Source: Acidobacteriota bacterium
GTDB taxonomy: Bacteria > Acidobacteriota > Thermoanaerobaculia > Gp7-AA8
Length of the DNA: 48,405 nucleotides
Assembly (NCBI GenBank): GCA_003223645.1
Contig: QHVT01000033.1
Span: forward strand, 1-48,405
Direction of reading: 5' to 3'
The position numbers and the translations under genes were made by a program. The notes under the pieces were generated by a model that saw only the letters and a list, made by a program, of their open reading frames with translations, was not told the DNA's origin and searched no databases. Positions 46,303 through 48,405 of the stretch are shown one piece after another; position 1 is the first letter of the stretch, and each line of letters opens with the position of its first letter.

Positions 46303-47710
46303 GAAGATCGCGGTTCTCACGCCGTTGCCTCCCGCCCGCACCGGCGTCGCGCACTACGCATCGATGCTCATCCCCGCGCTCGCGAAGCGCGCGGACGTGC
46401 GCGCGTTCGACGCATCGCCCGGAGTGGTGCGCGCCTCCGGCGCGCTTTTGGGGGACGGGACGCGCGCCGAAGGCGCGCACCACTCGATCGATACGTATCG
46501 CCGCGACGACTTCGATCACGTGATCTATCACCTCGGCAACAATCCGCATCACGAGTGGGTGTACGCGGAAGCGATGCGCGAGCCGGGCGTGATCGTGCTG
46601 CACGACCTGGTGCTGCACCACCTCATCGTCGAGATGACGCTCGCGCGCGGCGACGTCGAGGGATACGTCAGCGCGCTGCGCGCGAATCACGGAGAGGCAG
46701 GCGCGGCGTGGGCGCGCGGACGGGCGGCGGGGCTGCACAGCGAGATGGGCAACTTTCTCCTGCCCGCGTCGATCGAGATTGCGAATCGATCGAAGAGCGT
46801 CATCGTCCACAACCACTACGCGCGCGAGCGTCTGCAATCGTTCGGCGTCACGACGCCGATTCATGTCGTGCCGCATCCGTACGTGCACGCCGAACCCGCT
46901 CCCGTCCAACGCTCGCCGGAAAAGCGCGTGATCGGTTTCTTCGGCTTTCTCACGTCGGCCAAGCGGGCGGAAGTCGTGCTCGAAGCGTTTCGCATCGCGC
47001 GCGAGCTCGATCCGCGGCTCGAGTTGCTGATCGTCGGACAACCCGCGCCGAACATCGCGCTGCCGGAAGGGGAGGGAATCATCACCACCGGCTACGTCGC
47101 CGACGAAGACTTCCCCGCCTACTACGCGGCAGCGGACCGGCTCGTGAATCTGCGCTATCCGTCCGCCGGCGAAACGTCCGGCACACTGATCCGCGCGCTC
47201 GATGCGGGAAAGCCGGTGGCGGTCAGCGACTACGCGCAATTCGCGGAACTGCCCGACGAGATCGCAGTGAAGATCCCATTCGACCGCGAGATCGAGGCGC
47301 TGGCCGATTTCTTCTTGCGCGACATCCCCGATCCCTCACGAGCGCAGCGAGAGTGGCTGGAGAGAAACGCTTCGCTGGACTTGACGGTGGACGGCTATTT
47401 GAACGCATTGCATGGTGAAGCGGCCGCCGCTCCACTTTTTCCGCAACTCGAGCTCGTCGCAGCGACGACGAACGCGATCGTCGTCCGTAACATCGGCGAC
47501 TCCACCATCCCCACCCGCACCTACGGCACTCCCGAATATCGGCTCATCGCCAACGATCGCTGGCTCGCACTGCCGTGCGATCTCGCGCCCGGCGCGACTG
47601 CCACGATCGATGTGCACCTCGACGAAGGCCCGCTGCGCCTCTATCACGCGCTGCAGGACGTGCCGATGCTGCCGCCGGAGCCTTTTGCATGTTCGACGAT
47701 CACGCGCTGA
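46217..47710 (+). CDS. Glycosyltransferase family 4-like protein with three repeat inserts
   Basis: 497 residues. The core is GT4-like: KIAVLTPLPPARTGVAHYASML at the start, HLGNNPHHEWVYAEAM, VIVLHDLVLHH, ANRSKSVIVHNHYARERLQ, then RVIGFFGFLTSAKRAEVVLEAF, LLIVGQPA, GYVADEDFPAYYAAAD and SAGETSGTLIRALDAGKPVAVSD. Residues 1-28 come from word-hairpin D, about 69-90 (GVVRASGALLG...GAHHS) from palindrome F in frame, and about 401-406 (EAAAAP) from half of palindrome G. The start codon lies inside the repeat. It likely transfers a sugar in surface-glycan synthesis, donor unknown. It overlaps the Nudix gene by 22 bases. Confidence 0.8.
   Translation: MADGRWQTAATDEQSLRESPSAIRHPPSAKIAVLTPLPPARTGVAHYASMLIPALAKRADVRAFDASPGVVRASGALLGDGTRAEGAHHSIDTYRRDDFDHVIYHLGNNPHHEWVYAEAMREPGVIVLHDLVLHHLIVEMTLARGDVEGYVSALRANHGEAGAAWARGRAAGLHSEMGNFLLPASIEIANRSKSVIVHNHYARERLQSFGVTTPIHVVPHPYVHAEPAPVQRSPEKRVIGFFGFLTSAKRAEVVLEAFRIARELDPRLELLIVGQPAPNIALPEGEGIITTGYVADEDFPAYYAAADRLVNLRYPSAGETSGTLIRALDAGKPVAVSDYAQFAELPDEIAVKIPFDREIEALADFFLRDIPDPSRAQREWLERNASLDLTVDGYLNALHGEAAAAPLFPQLELVAATTNAIVVRNIGDSTIPTRTYGTPEYRLIANDRWLALPCDLAPGATATIDVHLDEGPLRLYHALQDVPMLPPEPFACSTITR
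46421..46485. repeat. Palindrome family F, copy 5 (inside glycosyltransferase, in frame)
   Basis: Slightly degenerated arms (GGAGTGGTGCGCGCCTCCGG and CCGAAGGCGCGCACCACTC). The core is 66 bases, preserving the frame. Confidence 0.92.
47417..47435. repeat. Half palindrome G inside the glycosyltransferase
   Basis: GAAGCGGCCGCCGCTCCAC is one arm of family G, encoding EAAAAP near the C-terminal quarter of the protein. Confidence 0.6.
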
Positions 47711-48261
47711 CGCGGCTTCGCTCGATCCTCGCGTCGCGTCCGGCGATCGAGATCACGGCGCCGCAGCATCGCCGCGCGTGCGTGCTCATCCCGCTCGTCC
47801 GCAAGAACGGCGCGTGGTCGATCCTCTTCACCAAACGCTCCGAGAACCTCGCCGCCCACAGCGGACAGGTTGCGTTTCCCGGCGGGGGAGTCGAGGACGG
47901 CGAGACGCTGGAACAGGCCGCGATCCGCGAGGCGGATGAAGAAGTCGGCATCCCACCGCGCGACGTCGAGCTGATCGGACGCCTCGACGACGTCATCACC
48001 CACAGCGGCTTCCTCGTCGCGCCGTTCGCCGGCGTCATTCACGAGCCCCTCGAGTACGTCATCCAGGAGTCGGAAGTCGTCGAAGTCTTCGAGGTGCCGG
48101 TCGAGGCGCTGCTGGACATGTCGAACCCTGAAGTCCGGTACGTGCCGTTCCGCGCAAAGCAGTATCCCGCCTACTTTTACCACTACGGTCCGTACGAGAT
48201 CTGGGGACTGACGGGACGGATGCTGAAAGCCTTCCTTGATTTAGTGTGGCAGGCCGTTTAG
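47689..48261 (+). CDS. Nudix hydrolase, CoA pyrophosphatase-like
   Basis: 190 residues. The Nudix box is complete: GGGVEDGETLEQAAIREADEEVGI near residues 62-85 (GX5EX7REUXEEXGU). Just before it, SENLAAHSGQVAFPGG matches the extra motif of CoA-pyrophosphatases (NudL/YeaB type), which cleave CoA derivatives to 3',5'-ADP and 4'-phosphopantetheine. ATG 47689 overlaps the glycosyltransferase end by 22 bases. The C-terminus shows YPAYFYHYGPYEIWGLTGRML, typical of that subgroup. Confidence 0.9.
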   Translation: MFDDHALTRLRSILASRPAIEITAPQHRRACVLIPLVRKNGAWSILFTKRSENLAAHSGQVAFPGGGVEDGETLEQAAIREADEEVGIPPRDVELIGRLDDVITHSGFLVAPFAGVIHEPLEYVIQESEVVEVFEVPVEALLDMSNPEVRYVPFRAKQYPAYFYHYGPYEIWGLTGRMLKAFLDLVWQAV

Positions 48262-48405
48262 GAGTTCTATGAAAGCGATTGTCAAGGACGGTTCTCTTCC
48301 TCACTGATTGCTTTTCGGTCTTTTCCTTTGCAATCAGCTCCTTCCGACCCGAAGAGGACGATCGCGGATGCTTCTGGGTGGGCGGTACAGTCTTCCGTCG
48401 CAGAC
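48262..48405. other. Non-coding or partial tail of the window
   Basis: A short frame MKAIVKDGSLPH begins at 48269 and stops after 12 codons. It could be a broken antitoxin-like start but is too short to support. A minus-strand frame crosses the window edge without recognisable motifs. No further feature is supported here. Confidence 0.4.

Noticed and set aside
48269-48307. MKAIVKDGSLPH as an antitoxin start
   Set aside because: It stops after 12 codons, and no toxin gene or in-frame continuation is visible.

Overview
The window is GC-rich bacterial chromosome from an organism with an outer membrane: it has lnt, lipobox proteins, a beta-barrel candidate and many signal peptides. Gene content (prfB with its programmed frameshift, der, ruvC, trmB, hemW, a pyruvate-dehydrogenase-type cluster, MeaB, M13 peptidase, small Cys-rich lipoprotein, ECF sigma factor coupled to a TPR protein) and the very dense intergenic palindromes suggest an uncultured soil-type Acidobacteriota or a relative. 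This placement is an inference, not proven.

Layout. 1-960: a mobile-element edge (IS110-family recombinase, cut by the window end) abutting two gene remnants. 958-11000: lipid acyltransferase, DUF309, lipoprotein and membrane pair, response regulator, ferredoxin, SIMPL protein, disordered Ser-rich protein, ArsN2-like acetyltransferase, amidohydrolase, sugar-nucleotide and glycosyltransferase genes, and a fused DUF92/kinase-like membrane protein. 11028-12383: der. 12388-18556: a three-gene minus-strand operon, the most unusual coding region here. Its parts are an EAD1-like plus trypsin-like protease, an EAD1-like plus P-loop ATPase, and a 1342-residue STAND-type NTPase ending in a dead trypsin-like domain and another EAD1-like domain. 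It looks like a conflict or immunity (regulated suicide) system. It starts beside a decayed GH16 glucanase fragment. 18767-28500: M13 peptidase, fused aconitase-family hydratase, divergent MocR/PNPOx pair, DinB, acyl-CoA dehydrogenase, MeaB. 28579-31431: HD-GYP, TPR and roadblock operon. 31534-36341: hemW, beta-barrel candidate, a 61-residue secreted peptide, TPR protein plus ECF sigma. 36460-48261: trmB, ruvC-MFS, E1-alpha/E1-beta/E2, zinc-ribbon protein, lnt, prfB, glycosyltransferase and Nudix.

Repeats are the second main theme. At least two classes of palindrome pack the gaps. One class has arms made of tandem variants of a 7-9 base word, and the word differs from site to site: AACGCAG, GATGGCG, GAAGGCA, AAGCAGA, AGGACGNAT, TGAGCCTN and others. 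These often end exactly at a start codon, where a ribosome binding site would be expected. The other class consists of sequence families with fixed arms (here called C, E, F, G, H, I). Families F and G occur inside coding sequences in frame, adding about 20 residues to hemW, a glycosyltransferase, the E2 subunit and a MocR regulator, much like Rickettsia palindromic elements.

Several genes have a clear -10 box only 6-10 bases before the start codon, so leaderless transcription appears common. Genes downstream in operons use 4-base overlaps (ATGA, TTGA).
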